NCBI GenBank assembly: GCA_009760855.2
Contig: WPIO01000003.1
Span: 7,894,001 to 7,958,000, forward strand
Origin: Cristatella mucedo
Taxonomy: Eukaryota > Bryozoa > Phylactolaemata > Cristatellidae
Direction: 5' to 3'
Length of the DNA stretch: 64,000 bases
Shown here: piece by piece, positions 1 through 11,599 of the stretch
How positions within the stretch are numbered: position 1 is the first letter of the stretch
Layout of the letters: each line of letters begins with the position of its first letter
Notes under the pieces: generated by a model
What the model was told of the DNA's origin: nothing
Seen by the model: the letters and a program-made list of their open reading frames with translations, nothing else
The model's database searches: none
Position numbers and translations under genes: made by a program

Positions 1-975
1 GCCGAGGTGCAAGTGATTCGAGAGCACACTGGGATATGTAGGTTTGTGAAAGCAAGTAAAGCGACCTGTAAGCCAGATAGAGGATTTTGAAGTCGATTCG
101 ATGCTTAATTGAGAGCCACTGAACTGAAGCTCGGACAGAAGTGTTGAGATATGAGGTTGCAGCCATGCCATTGAAGAAAGACCAGCCGAGTTACCGAATT
201 TTGCACCAGATGCAGCCGATTAGGGCTCAGATTGGTCGCCTTTAATAAAGGGAATTGCAGCAATCTACATGCAGTGTCACAAATGCATGCACTAGTTGGC
301 TATCACACTCTTGTCTAAGCAGGCCCTAGTATTGGCAGTGCTTCTCAGCTGAAAATAGGCACAGCGGAGGCAATATGTGTATCCAATGATGAGCAGTTTT
401 GGAACAGCATGCCCAGACTATGGGCAGCCGTCAGTGATGCTAGACGAAGTCTTGAGGGTGAGGTCTTTCAACCTTACGGTAACACTAGGTTTATCCATAA
501 CTACTATTAAGTTTAAGTGTGGTCCTGGATAAGCACTAGGAGAATAGCAGCCATTCAAATCCGACTGTCATAGATGCAAGCTGCAAGGGAAGTAAGAGAG
601 TTCAATGTACAGAGAGGCAGAGAAGGGTTGAAGGATTGGTAGAGCTGAGTGTCATTGGCATAGATGTGAGAGCCAAGCTTAAGTTTTGTGCTGACGTCGG
701 CTTGAAGAAGCATAGATCGCAAAAAGACAAGAGGCCTAACTAAGATCGAAGCCTGAGGTATTTTTTACTTAAAGGGCTCTACAGATGACCGAGAGATGTT
801 TACATCTACACTCTGACATCTCTCACTGAAGTGGTAGCTAAACCAGTTTAGCACTATGCCTGTGATACCTAGGTGTGCGGTAGGGCACTCCAGAAGAATC
901 TGGTGGTCAACAGCATCAAATGCTGCTAATAGATCAGGAGAAAATAGCCATAGAAAGGGTAAGTGAACAAGCAAA
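1..975 (-). mobile_element. LINE A relic, reverse transcriptase to C-terminus
   Basis: Minus-strand remains of a CR1/L2-type LINE that runs off the left edge of the window. Near 900-930 the minus strand reads LLAAFDAVDHQILLE, the RT motif A block (usual form LDLSAAFDTIDH). Further left come fragments matching the C-terminal LINE block, such as a version of LHWLPIxxRIDFK near 90-130. Frames change repeatedly and stops are common, so it is not functional. The same family recurs at 47803-48800 and 60426-61342, where its 3' end is visible. Confidence 0.8.
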
Positions 976-1560
976 CTGAACTATATAGGTGGGGGCAGAG
1001 GAACCTCTGAGGCTTTCACCCTGCTGGCAGCAGGCAAAAGATGCACTGAAGGACTCAAAATCATGACCTGGGTAGTAAAGTGCCCAGTAAAGTAAAGCCC
1101 AGTAAAGCCTTACTGCTGGGCTAGAACCTAGTGGCTCACCTGGGAAATATCCGATCAGGTCAAGTGCTGAGGAATTAAGAGACTGAGTTTGCTTTTCCAA
1201 TGTGCAGGTGGGGAGCACGGGGACAAATGGGACATTCCCAAGTCAAGCAAACTGCTGGCTCCATCCCAGTGATTAGAAACGCAGTCTCCGGTCTGCACTA
1301 GCTTCGAGCAACCGATATCCCCAAGGGAGATAACCGACTATGCAATCAGTGGGCAATCACAGCCCGAAATCCCAGCCTGCCAGGTTTAGGCAAACTAGGG
1401 GTTCGACGAATTACAGCAATCCACTATAATTAGGCAAGCAATGACCAGACGTAAGCGGTGCCGAGCTCAGATTTTGCGCTGATATTGTAGTACACGTTCA
1501 AATTATCTGTCCACCTAATTTCATGTCACTGTGCGCACTCCCACTTATGCAAATGAGCTT
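976..1560. other. No gene seen
   Basis: Unique-looking sequence with a small local repetition of CCCAGTAAAG near 1079-1110. I see no domain, splice-flanked exon or transposon signature. Confidence 0.5.
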
Positions 1561-1564
1561 TGAC

Positions 1565-2900
1565 GCCGGACGCCTGTACAGCAATCCACTGCAATCTATT
1601 CTAGTTCCAGTCAAATCCACCACAAATCAGTTGTGAACAGCTCCAAAAAGTTTGGAATATCAAACTACACTACACGTATAATGTACCCAGAAAATTTCGC
1701 GCGATTCTGATTCTGCTCACGCGTTCTCACGAAGTCCACTGAAATAAGATTGCAACCCACTGCAGTCCACCATGCAACGAAAGAAATCCTGACAGAAAAG
1801 CTCCTTTTTTTGATTGCATATGATGGCACACTCTGCGACAATTGCATTAAAAAACTTTACTTGCATTGGCACGGCCGTTTTCGTGCGATGCGCTGCAATC
1901 GACTGCAGCAGCCCGGGCCAATACCGCAATCCACTTCAATCTACAGAATCCGCGGCATACAAATCGAAATACATTACGCCAAGCTCCCGTTTGTATTGCA
2001 TATTAAAGTGCACCGTGCTGAGTGCACAGCCACATACAATAAAAAAATTGTGCAACTTCTGTGGCAATGGGCGGCAATCGCCTGAAATGACCTGGAAAAC
2101 TACCGCAATCCACTCTGTTCCACTGCAAATCATCCTCAAATCCTCAAATCGCCATAGCGAAGCTCTAATTGACATTGCATATAGGACTAGACTTAGTTCA
2201 AAGTGCACCCACAAAATTTCGCTCCATTGTGCATACGCGTTCTAATGCAATGAATTGCAATCGACTGCAACGACCCGGTCCCATACCGCAATCCGCCACA
2301 CAGCGAACGCGTACACTAGAAGCTCTAATTATGATTGCACGCTGCTCGAATCTTCGGTTATTGTGTACTCGCATAACTTCACTGTAATTGCCTCGGCCAT
2401 TCTGCAGCAATGCACTGCAATCGACTGCAACTGCCCGGGCCAGTAAGTCAATGTACAGCAACTCGCCAAAAAACGACCAGAATATGTACACTTTAAGCTG
2501 TAATAGTGACTGCACGTTGCTCTAATTTTTGGTTATTGAGTAATCCCACAATTTCACTACAATCGCCTGGATCATTCGGCAGCAATGCACTGCAATTGAC
2601 GGCAATGGCCCGGGCCAATACCCCAATTTACAGTAATCTGATGTAAAATGCCCCAAAATCGATTTTGCAATGCTTCAATTGTTAATGCATGATACAAAGC
2701 ACACTGGTTAAACTCAACCGCATCATTTGAAGCAATTGCGCTGGTACAATCTCGGGCAATGCATGGCAATCTATGGCAACGGCGCGGCTCGAAGCAGCAA
2801 TCCACCACAATCCGTGGCAAGCTGATTGGCTGCACGAAGTGCCGATTGTCATCGCATTTCACATTTCGCATTTTACAAAAGTAACAGCCTAGAATCACTA
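1565..2900. repeat. Degenerate satellite, unit about 170-180 bp
   Basis: A core close to GCAATGCACTGCAATCGACT followed by GCCCGGGCC returns near 1888, 2250, 2405, 2580 and, more degraded, 2755. Spacings are about 363, 155, 175 and 175 bases, so the first gap is about two units. Text between cores also matches: blocks around GCTCTAATTnTTGGTTATTG and CACAATTTCACTnCAAT occur in the 2320-2400 and 2500-2570 units. Units differ at many positions, so the array is old. Several overlapping ORFs here are by-products of the repeat. Confidence 0.75.
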
Positions 2901-3022
2901 AGATACCCTGGCTGATATAATGGCATGGGATCGGCTGCGTCTGCTACCGGCTTGCTTTGAGTTCTGGCAACCCCTTGCTGTGCAAGCATACCTGCAGCCC
3001 TGCTACCGATCATAGGCTTACC

Positions 3023-3025
<3 letters not shown>

Positions 3026-3099
<74 letters not shown>
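3026..3099. repeat. (GA)n microsatellite
   Basis: About 37 nearly perfect GA units followed by an imperfect GACAGACAGGCAGACAGAGA tail to about 3128. Arg-Glu and Ser-Leu repeat ORFs on both strands come from this tract. Confidence 0.95.
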
Positions 3100-3103
<4 letters not shown>

Positions 3104-3474
3104 AGACAGACAGGCAGACAGAGAGAGCGGAAGGAGAAGATGAAGAGAGGCAGAGCTTTTTTGCTTGTACTGGCAGGTTCGGCTAGCTCCAGTCAAATTT
3201 GAGAGCTTACATGGCCAGACCATTGTGCGCCTGTAGCAGCATCGCAGGGTGCCACTGTGGACCTGCTTTCCTGCTCCTTAATAAATGTGTAATTAAACCT
3301 TGCTTCTGCTATTTCCCAATTGGTCCAACACGGACCTTGGCATGGAATGCGTTGCACTTAGCAAGGGCCCGAAGCGTTAAAACCGATGGGCTTACTAAAG
3401 CAGAAGGAGGCCGAGGATGTTCTACATATAAAGGCTTTATACACATATACAGCCTTGGTTGCCAGTTAAAATAA

Positions 3475-3655
3475 TATTAACAATAATAACAATAATAGTA
3501 TATTTGTATACCATCCACAGAGAACTTAATCTCTTTCTACGCAGTTTACATACGTTGTAAAGGAAGCACGATCAAATGGTTAGTGATAGCATGTGCAATG
3601 TCAACAACATAACATGCCAAAGGTGACATGCACTGTGTCAGCATGTAACTATACC
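3475..3655 (-). mobile_element. LINE B 3' UTR fragment
   Basis: Minus-strand copy of the LINE B 3' end. It has an ATTATT-type tail at 3475-3500, the hairpin-forming tail (AGAGAACTTAATCTCTTTCT on the plus strand), and then the UTR text containing GACATGCACTGTGTCAGCATG. The full version sits at 55293-55545. Confidence 0.75.
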
Positions 3656-3941
3656 CCTTAATCCAGGCCCCCTTCAAATACCACTAAAACCCCGGCAACC
3701 TACAAGTGGCCGATCGGCATCTGCTCTGGTCTCAGCTGCCAGGCACCAGTTCGGAAGCAGCAAGCCAGTGCCTCTACGGCACAAAACCTGCTCAGCCGGT
3801 GCTGCTGTGGAAGGTCCAATTACACATTTATTAGGGAGTAGGGAACCAGGCTCACAGTGGCACCCTGCCCTGCTGCTACAGGCACACAATGGGTCTGGCC
3901 ATGTAAGCTCAAATTAGGAGTTAGCCACATAAGCCATCCCA

Positions 3942-4098
3942 AGTGCCCAATGGTTAAGGTGCTCGCCCTTAACGACCGAGGTCAAGGTGAATGTACTTAA
4001 TAACCGAGGTCTTGGCTCGAGCCCTGTGGCATATGTAAAGCACCTGAATAGAGATTAAGTTCTCTTAGGGTGATTTACAAACTATTTGTTTTTATATA
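3942..4098 (+). mobile_element. SINE S2 copy
   Basis: Plus-strand tRNA-derived SINE. The A-box-like part reads CCCAATGGTTAAGGTGCTCG and the B-box-like part GGCTCGAGCCC. The 3' part GAGATTAAGTTCTCTTAGGG is the hairpin tail shared with LINE B. Confidence 0.8.
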
Positions 4099-4447
4099 TT
4101 TATATTTATGATCAGTCGTTGTCTATCTGCTCACTGGGACCCTTCCTCAGCAGCAGCAGCAGGTCATCCACACTAGGCATTGGGATTGTAAGTGTAGGGG
4201 AAAACCGTGTTAACAATGTCGAAATGGGCCTCACATGCTGGGTTGACAGACAAACGAGACAGGACATGGCAGGAGGAGGCTAGGCAAGACGAGGCAGGGC
4301 AGGGCAAATGCCATTGCTTCTCTACATCCTCTACTGTTCGTGCCCATCCGGACAACTGCAGGCAGAATATCAGCTAGAGGGGGAGGAGAGGGGCTCCCGA
4401 GAAGCACGACAGCACCGAATTACTTAGACCTAGTTCGAGATAACGTC

Positions 4448-4450
<3 letters not shown>

Positions 4451-4534
<84 letters not shown>

Positions 4535-4571
4535 AGGGAGGGAGGGAGGGAGGGAGGGAGGGAGGGAGGGA
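4451..4571. repeat. (GA)n-(GGGA)n compound microsatellite
   Basis: About 40 GA units pass directly into about ten GGGA units, then a short GACAGA tail. Low-complexity ORFs across it are not genes. Confidence 0.95.
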
Positions 4572-4599
4572 TAGACAGAGAGAGACAGACGGACTGGAG

Positions 4600-4988
4600 A
4601 TCACGAATGCAGCCTGACAACCTAGGAGCTACACATTGGAAGTCCACTCGCTTCTGCTAGACGATGACTACACCGAGTCCACGGCAGTGGCAGCGGCCTC
4701 TTTCTCACAGCAGAGCTGGTGCTTGAAACTGCCGGTGCCTGCACGGCCGAAGCGATGGCAAACCAGACGTATAAACTTGGTCGGTCACCGCGCACTGACC
4801 ATAACAGTAGTACATCTTGCCTCCAACAACAGCTTCTTCTAGCGCACACTCACAACAGGAATCGGTGAGGTCTATCCAATCCCATCGGAACCTCTTCTCC
4901 CTGCACGTGCAGACGGCATGCCTCATTTTTCTAGAATATGCTAAGCCACTGCACGGCTTGATGGCTGACAGCTTGATGACTACTATGA
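4600..4988. other. No gene seen
   Basis: Mixed-frame short ORFs of ordinary composition. I see no recognisable domain or element. Confidence 0.4.
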
Positions 4989-4989
4989 A

Positions 4990-5125
4990 GAGGCAAGGTA
5001 CTTGCCCTTCACGAGGTCGTGGGTACGAGTCCTGCAGTTGCCTTTATTGCCCAATGCAAGCGGTGGTGATAGCTGGCAAATCTCTTCTGCTGCTATACAA
5101 ACAAGGCTGTTCAATCAGCTAATAG
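4990..5125 (+). mobile_element. SINE S1 copy
   Basis: Plus-strand S1 SINE with B-box-like GGGTACGAGTCCTGCAG, the body text GCAAGCGGTGGTGATAGC and the 3' end GGCTGTTCAATCAGCTAATA. The extreme 5' head is diverged. Confidence 0.8.
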
Positions 5126-5630
5126 ATTTTTTACACACATAAATGAAAGAGGCAACCGACGTCTCTGACAGCTATCGCCGGCAGCACCAGATCGGCCCAC
5201 AAATATTGGTAATGCTGCAGCATGCCACAGTAGGCCTGTAGCAATGCTACTCAAAGCAATAAGGGCAGGGGACGGGACAAGCAAAAAATACATCTTTACA
5301 ATCTCGTATGGTGCTTGTTTAACGAAACTGCTTGGCAGCTCAATTAATAAGGTATGTGCGCACAATGTCGAAGAGGGTGAGAGAGATTTTTCAGCAAAGC
5401 TCCCTGCTGATGTGGGGCTTGTGTTCTCTGCAGTAATAAGCAAAGCATAAGCAGGTGCTAGTAGATGCTTAGACATCCATGCGATAAGTTATATCGCACG
5501 GAATGCTTGCATGGCAATTCTGATAGACTTTCACAGCTGCCAGTTGGCAAGAAAACGTCACAGTGGTAGTAGTTGTACTTCTGCTACCCCTCTAAGCTTA
5601 CCCCTGGGCTAAAACCTGGAGGCAAAACAA
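5126..5630. other. No gene seen
   Basis: A 121-codon minus-strand frame (5111-5476) and its plus-strand shadow lie here. Neither shows a domain, and no exon structure is evident. Confidence 0.4.
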
Positions 5631-5633
5631 GGT

Positions 5634-5775
5634 TAGCTGATATAGGAGCCTCATTTATATAGCAGCAGAAGAGCCTTAACGGCTATCACCACTCCGTGCA
5701 TTGGGCAATAAAGGATCGCCTATTGCAGGACCTGTACCCACGACCTGGGTCCTGAAGAGCAAGTACCATACCTCA
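5634..5775 (-). mobile_element. SINE S1 copy, left half of an inverted pair
   Basis: Minus-strand S1. On the plus strand it begins with the reversed tail (AGCTGATATAGGAGCCTC), then AGAGCCTTAACGGCTATCAC, AAAGGATCGCC and ACCCACGACCTGGGTCC. It lies head to head with the next copy. Confidence 0.8.
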
Positions 5776-5782
5776 GCACTAA

Positions 5783-5893
5783 GACCCAGGTCGTGTGCTC
5801 AAGTCCTGCAGCAGGCAATACTTTACTGCTCAATGCAAGCCGGTGCCGGCAGCTGAAACTCTCCTGCTGCTATAGAAACGATTCTGTTAAATA
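5783..5893 (+). mobile_element. SINE S1 copy, right half of an inverted pair
   Basis: Plus-strand S1 lacking its 5' head. It starts at GACCCAGGTCGTG and runs through TCCTGCAGCAGGCAATACTT to the GCTATAGAAACGATTCTGTT tail. A transcript through both copies could fold into a long hairpin. Confidence 0.75.
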
Positions 5894-5899
5894 TAGCTC

Positions 5900-6399
5900 A
5901 CCTTTCGTGTTCTGTTTTTCAAGGGCATGAGCAGTTACCTGCCAAGGACACAATCAACTGCAAGGCACAGATAAGGCCATAAGATTGGGGGGGTCTAGAA
6001 GATATATGGACAGTAACCTCTGTACACCGTCCTTCAAAGACTGCTGATTGCAAATAAGCAACCAAGCAGCCTTGATTCGTGGCTGGTCATAGTTAATCAG
6101 TACAAGGCCCAAGCACACCGTGTCCTGATGGTGAAAGCAGGATTGGCCGGACGGCTGAGGCTTGGCTTGGGCTCGCCTCAAATGCCACACAACCACAAGC
6201 CACGAGCAGAAACCAAGAGAATCTTAACACTGGGTGCTCTCAGGAAGACAGCCCTGACTGACTTTTCCCAAAACTACTTCAACCTCTTCTAGGCCACATT
6301 GGCACTGTAAACTGCTGCTGCCTACCACAACACGCCAGGGTAAACAGGGTGGTACACCACTACCCTAAGCTAAATGTGTGAGCAATTAATGTGTGTTCG

Positions 6400-6400
<1 letters not shown>
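5900..6400. other. No gene seen
   Basis: Ordinary sequence with short unsupported ORFs only. Confidence 0.4.
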
Positions 6401-6401
<1 letters not shown>

Positions 6402-6455
<54 letters not shown>

Positions 6456-6477
6456 TGCGTGCGTGCGTGTGTGTGTG
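6402..6477. repeat. (TG)n microsatellite
   Basis: Long TG run with a GCGTGCGTGCG interruption near its right end. Confidence 0.95.
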
Positions 6478-6737
6478 ATAAACATATTCGATATTAGAGA
6501 GAGGACAGGCAGTCAGAGATAATGATAAGACATTAAAATGGTATCCAAAGAGAATTATTTTGTAGGCACTTCAAATATGCTGGAAAGAAAGCATGTCAAT
6601 CTGCTAGTGGCAACATGCAACGAGTTAGCATGCACAAGTACATAAAAGACAAATCACATGGACCCAGTAAATGCTGTGAGGAGCAACTGTTTTTTAGAAA
6701 TACATATAGACAGAGAGGTGCATAGGTGGGTGGATGG

Positions 6738-6906
6738 CTGAGAAAGAGAGGAGAGAGAGAGGAGAGAGAGAGGGGAGAGAGAGAGAGAGGAGAGAGAGAG
6801 GAGAGAGAGAGAGGGGAGAGAGAGAGAGAGGAGAGAGAGAGGAGAGAGAGAGAGGAGAGGAGAGGAGAGAGAGAGAGAGTGGTGTGTGTGTGTGTATGTG
6901 CGTGTG
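6738..6906. repeat. Imperfect (GA)n / GAGAGG repeat passing into (TG)n
   Basis: GA-rich tract with periodic GGAGAGAGAG interruptions to 6880, then a short TG tract to 6906 that abuts SINE S2. The Arg/Glu-rich 120-codon frame is a product of this repeat. Confidence 0.9.
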
Positions 6907-6907
6907 C

Positions 6908-7052
6908 GCCGAGCTGGTTTGGTCCAGTGATTAAGATGTACGACCAAGGTCTGGCTGATGTCGTGTGCTCGAGCCCCGAGGCACGTGTGAAGCGTTTGAA
7001 TGAAGATCGAGTTATCTTAAGGCACTATACAAATGAATTATATATTTTTTCA
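6908..7052 (+). mobile_element. SINE S2 copy
   Basis: Good plus-strand S2: head GAGCTGGTTTGGTCCAGTGA, B-box-like TGCTCGAGCCCCGAGGC, and a hairpin tail ending GGCACTATACAAATGAATTA. It lies directly after a TG microsatellite. Confidence 0.85.
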
Positions 7053-7304
7053 CACTCAATGCTTGTTCGACATGCCACATGCCTCTAAACCTATGCCCTG
7101 AGGTAACAATAAAACAAACACTAATTTTGACTGTCAATGAGTGAGGTTCGTTAACAACTATCTCCTTTTCAGACGGGTCAGGGTGGCCATCCCCATTCCC
7201 TGCCTTCATGCACGGCTGCTGCTTCTGTGCTACTGAACTCGGCTTCCTCAAATGACCTAATATCAGTATGGCTCATCCACTATTCAGGCAGGCCCTAGTG
7301 ACCC

Positions 7305-7490
7305 TGCTACAAACGTGATGGCATACTAGGTAAGGTGGTTGCTTTCACGACCTCGGTCCCGAGTTCGATTCCTGCGGTGGGCGATCCTTTATCGCCACTG
7401 CAAGCGGTGGTGATAGCCGTAAAGGTTCTTCTGTCGCTATACAAAAAGAGGCTGTTTAATCAGCTAGGATTTATTTATTTATTTATTAAA
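7305..7490 (+). mobile_element. SINE S1 copy, nearly complete
   Basis: One of the best S1 copies. A-box-like TGGCATACTAGGTAAGG, B-box-like GAGTTCGATTCCTGC, body TCGCCACTGCAAGCGGTGGT, and the 3' end GAGGCTGTTTAATCAGCTAG followed by an ATTT repeat tail. Confidence 0.88.
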
Positions 7491-7900
7491 CACCTCTATG
7501 GCATCGGCTAATTTGCTTGCAGTAATGGCAGCCTGACCCAGCCACACCCTTTCCATCACTGCTACCCCTTGCTACTATCCCTTTGCAAAGCTGAGTTTCA
7601 CCAAGCCTTTTCGGCCCCGAGACTTACCCGAGCCAGTGCTGTGGCCGGCTCACCTCAGCAGCACACTCATATGCTGCAGGCCTAGATACTAGGACCACCG
7701 GTCTACCCTCCCGGACAAGGTCGAGGCCTCGGGGTGGGGGGGGGGACAGTGAGCAGGGTCGGCAGCCAAACCACACAGCCCGGCCAGGTAGGTGCAAATA
7801 GGGCAATGCAGGCAAAGGAAGGGCTGCCGAGTGAACCAGTGAGTGAAGGCTTGATTCGAGCACAAAGCCACAGTGAAGGAAGCTGACAACATGAGATAAT

Positions 7901-8007
7901 AGCACCAAGTATAGTATGAAATAAATAATAAATAGAACAGGCTATTATCTTTCAGCACCAAGTATAGTATGAAATAAATACTAAATAGAATAGGTTATTA
8001 TCTTTCA
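7901..8007. repeat. 53-bp tandem duplication
   Basis: A unit starting AGCACCAAGTATAGTATGAA begins at 7901 and again at 7954, with only a few mismatches between copies. Confidence 0.85.
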
Positions 8008-9427
8008 GGCTTGAGTACACAGCTACTGCTGAACTATTCGTTGACATGATGCCAGCCTATTTTTTGCAGATCTGTAGGATGAGTGCTCGGGCTAAACTAA
8101 AGCACACTTATAATCGGTGTTGAATGCACACCATTTTGGTTGTCCGGATTGTACAAGCAAATATACATCGCTAGTTTTTTGAGTGCCTTAAAATGCAGTG
8201 ATTAGATTCCATCTAGATTACTTCGATGCATACCGAGTTTCATAATAGCTGTTGCATGAATTATTTCCCCGGTGGCTCTCTATAAGCGACCAGCTATTTC
8301 ATGGCAGCTCATGCCGTAGAACCCATTGAGCAAGTTCACGTGTGACAGGAGCGTGCTCATTGCTGTCAGGTCACGAACGAACTCACAAAGATCGAGGAAA
8401 CGCGGCACTGTGAGACTATCTAAAACTGCTCATTTTTAGGGCACGGCAAGAGTTAATATTTTGCAGCCCATGCAGATCGATGTGTTGCCAATTGTCCATT
8501 GGGTAGTGGGGCTGCAGCAGCAGCTTGGTCTGTTTTGTATGTTTACCAGACACAACCTCTCACCAAAGCCAAGACTGCCACATCAAAACTAAGACTGTCG
8601 TCGGTGGTCAAGTACACACCAGCAACTGCACCTCTTTAGGATCAGTCCTCAATGAACTAAGAGCAACCGTGGGTTCGAGGACACCGAAAGCTGCACCCCC
8701 TGAGAGTCCACAGGCACTGACAGAGTGCACAGGTCTTCAGGACGACACCTGCACCCTTTCAACTAGCCAACACTGTGACCAGGTTGCCGTGAAGCACATA
8801 GCTCAGCTTTTGAGTGACCATCATTCGAGGAAGCCAGCTAAGAGCATCAAAGGGCATCGCCAGACTCAGAGAATCACGCAAGAGAGCAGGGTCAGGCAAG
8901 AGTTCGACTCTCGGTAAGGCAGATTCGCAGCCAGATGCAGATCGGCCAGGTGGCCCAGCATACGATTGCAGTAGTGGATAGCCGAGCATAGCCATAGCCG
9001 AATATCGCCATAGCAGCACAGCTATGGCCTGCTCTTTGATCAGAGCTGCAGCAAATCTCTGCTGTCCAATCGAAAGGCCCCAGAGGCTCACTCCCAGCAC
9101 AGCAGGACAAATCACGGAGGGGAAAGCACTGCTAGGCCTTTGTTCGCCTTTCTGATGCATGCTGCTGCGCTTTGCAATTATATCGGCATGCCCCACTGCA
9201 GTGTACAACGACTGCCCACGGCCACCACTCTGCTTGTTGGCACCTCCTCCCCATGCGACCAGCACTGCAGGGAAGGGTTCAATCATTGCCGAGTGCATGA
9301 CATTGGCTACCCGGCTCGGCTTCAGCACTTCTTCGAGATACAAATGCTGAAAGTACTGACATTTGGTCTGATCGATCTCGTCCAAGTGTAGAGGGAAATG
9401 AATCCTGATTCGGCAACTGCTGGACAA
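8008..9427. other. Long unsupported frames on both strands
   Basis: A 130-codon plus-strand frame (8525-8917) overlaps a 222-codon minus-strand frame (8759-9427), the longest open frame outside a transposon apart from a microsatellite frame of similar length at 22172-22837. I recognise no domain in either. Local GCCATAGC repetition near 8975-9030 inflates the frame. Overlapping frames on opposite strands argue that at most one is real. I do not call a gene. Confidence 0.3.
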
Positions 9428-10340
9428 CTGCTTGTGAGTGTGTTGACTACTTGTTCTCGGTCAGTAGGACTTTTGTCTTCTTTGCCTCACTAAAATATGC
9501 CAGCAAGCTAGCTGCAAGCCGAGCCAGTTATGGATACAGTCACGATTCAACTGCCTCTCCAGGGGATTGAACTGCCCCTCCAGGCAGCAAGGATGTGGCG
9601 TCGCGTGCTATTCTTGGATGGGCCACAAAGTCGGCAGTAGACCCAGCAGCCAGATCTGTAGTCAAGGCATTCCAGGTCCCGCGTCATCAACGCCAAAACG
9701 GCAGAATCTGCTCCCCTCTCTTTCTCACCCTCTCTCCCCTCCCTCCCTCTCTCCCCCTACCCCTCTCTCTCTCTCTCTCTCTTCGAGTTTTTCGCTCGAG
9801 TTTTCCCTGTCGATTGGCGAGTATATGGCCGAAGATGACTGCTTATCAAGCTGCCCTCTTGAAGCATGCTGTGTCTGCTCTTGCTCCCTTTCTGGTGTCC
9901 TACAAGGCTTTCAGTGCCCAGACTGATATACGATGGAGTATCGAGCACATTCAGCACCAGCTGCTGCTGTAGTGCGGCATACTGCATGGCCCACCGATCC
10001 CTTTTTAAACTCGCGCAGTGATACTTTGCCCAATGTAGTAGACAGGCTGAAGAGCTAGAAAAAACGACAGAATGGTTGCACTCCTGCCCAGACCGACCGG
10101 GCACCTGGATTTAGCACCAGCTATCACAGCCTACTAACTTTCACAGCAGCTTACTACACAAAAAGAGACCTATGGCCAGCAGGTGCATTGCATTAAAAGC
10201 TCTGCCCTAGTCCTTCTACTGCCACTAACTTGCAAGCGATTTGAGGACTTCCTCCAATAGGGTAGGGGCTTTCCATGGTCTTGACCCACAACTTCGACTC
10301 AAGAACAGCATTGCTCGACAGTGCAAGTTCGACCAAGAGG
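9428..10340. other. CT-rich tract (9731-9782) in otherwise featureless DNA
   Basis: A degenerate TCTCCC/CTCT microsatellite lies at 9731-9782. Overlapping short frames on both strands show no domain. Confidence 0.5.
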
Positions 10341-10344
10341 CACA

Positions 10345-10486
10345 CTTCTGTTCGCTGGCTGCTATTACTGAGCAATGGTCACGCAAGCAGAAGGACAACC
10401 TACGACACACTTCTACTTCTGTTCGCTGGCTGCTATTACTGAGCAATGGTCATGCAAGCAGAAGGACAACCTACGACTCGCCCGGC
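10345..10486. repeat. 71-bp tandem duplication
   Basis: The text starting CTTCTGTTCGCTGGCTGCTA begins at 10345 and again at 10416, nearly identical. Confidence 0.88.
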
Positions 10487-10933
10487 AGAGCTGCTAGAGC
10501 CATCGGGGGGGGGGGTATCCAAAAAATAAGAACAGACAACAAAGATGGAGAACCCTGGCGGACACGAGCAACAGGAGACAGTCGGAAAAGAATTCAACGA
10601 CAGAATGAACAAGAAACAGCCGGCAAGTAGTACTGCCATCATGAGCCCGCAGGCAGCAGCATGGAGGCGGAGCAGCTGCTCATGGCAAAGTGTCGACATG
10701 ATTGCCCTTTCACTGGGGCTAGATGGCTGCTCGCTGCTGCTGCTGTGGTGGTGGTGCAGTGCCTGCAGGCATTGGTACAACGGACGCACAATAACTGCAG
10801 CACGACTAACCTCGAAAGTTCTAGCAAACGGCACCCTTTCTTCATGAATAGGCCGACAAGAAGACTCGGCTTGTTCTTGCACAATCAGCCGTAAGACCAG
10901 GTGCACAGTTAGCATCAGCCAACTGCCTTCCCG

Positions 10934-11071
10934 TTCATGGGTTTAACCCAGTGATTAAGGTACTAGGCTCAATCAAGTTAAGATGAACGTATTTGATGAC
11001 CAAGGTCGTGGGCTCGGGCCCCATGGCATACTCGAAGCACCTGAATAAAGATGTAAGTTCTCTTAGGGCGA
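10934..11071 (+). mobile_element. SINE S2 copy truncated into a microsatellite
   Basis: Plus-strand S2: CCCAGTGATTAAGGTACTAG head, GGGCTCGGGCCCCATGGCA B-box region, then TAAGTTCTCTTAGGGCGATG. The normal end (CTATACAAATGAATTA) is replaced by a long TG run. Confidence 0.83.
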
Positions 11072-11218
<147 letters not shown>

Positions 11219-11498
11219 TTTGGCGGGTGACATGCTATTTCCACCAGTACCAGGGCCTGAAAGCGCTCTTTACCCATATAAGTAACGACCAACAACTTTC
11301 TTGTTACACGACAGGATATGATATGCTCGAAGAGAGATCAAACACCTGGCGCTGATAAAATACGATGGTCGGTACTATGCTCTAGAACTTCAGAGCTCAG
11401 GCTGGTTCTGCATCAGCCACGAGGTTTGCCAGGTCACGGAAATCGAACAGAGTCCCAGGCCAAGGTACAGTCAGGTTGCCGAGAAAACTCAATAGTAC

Positions 11499-11591
11499 CT
11501 ATTAAGAATATAGCCACCAGCTCACGACTAACTATCAGACGCTCCTATTAAGAATATAGCCACCAGCTCACGACTAACTATCAGACGCTCC
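11499..11591. repeat. 46-bp tandem duplication
   Basis: The unit starting CTATTAAGAATATAGCCACC begins at 11499 and again at 11545, apparently without mismatch. Confidence 0.9.
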
Positions 11592-11599
11592 TTCAAAAA

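Noticed and set aside
7305-7390. tRNA gene
   Set aside because: A- and B-box-like text is present, but the same sequence recurs many times with a fixed non-tRNA 3' part, so it is the head of SINE S1. The same holds for S2 heads.
8759-9427. 222-codon minus-strand frame
   Set aside because: No domain, overlaps another long frame on the plus strand, and local repetition keeps it open; no splice or conservation support.
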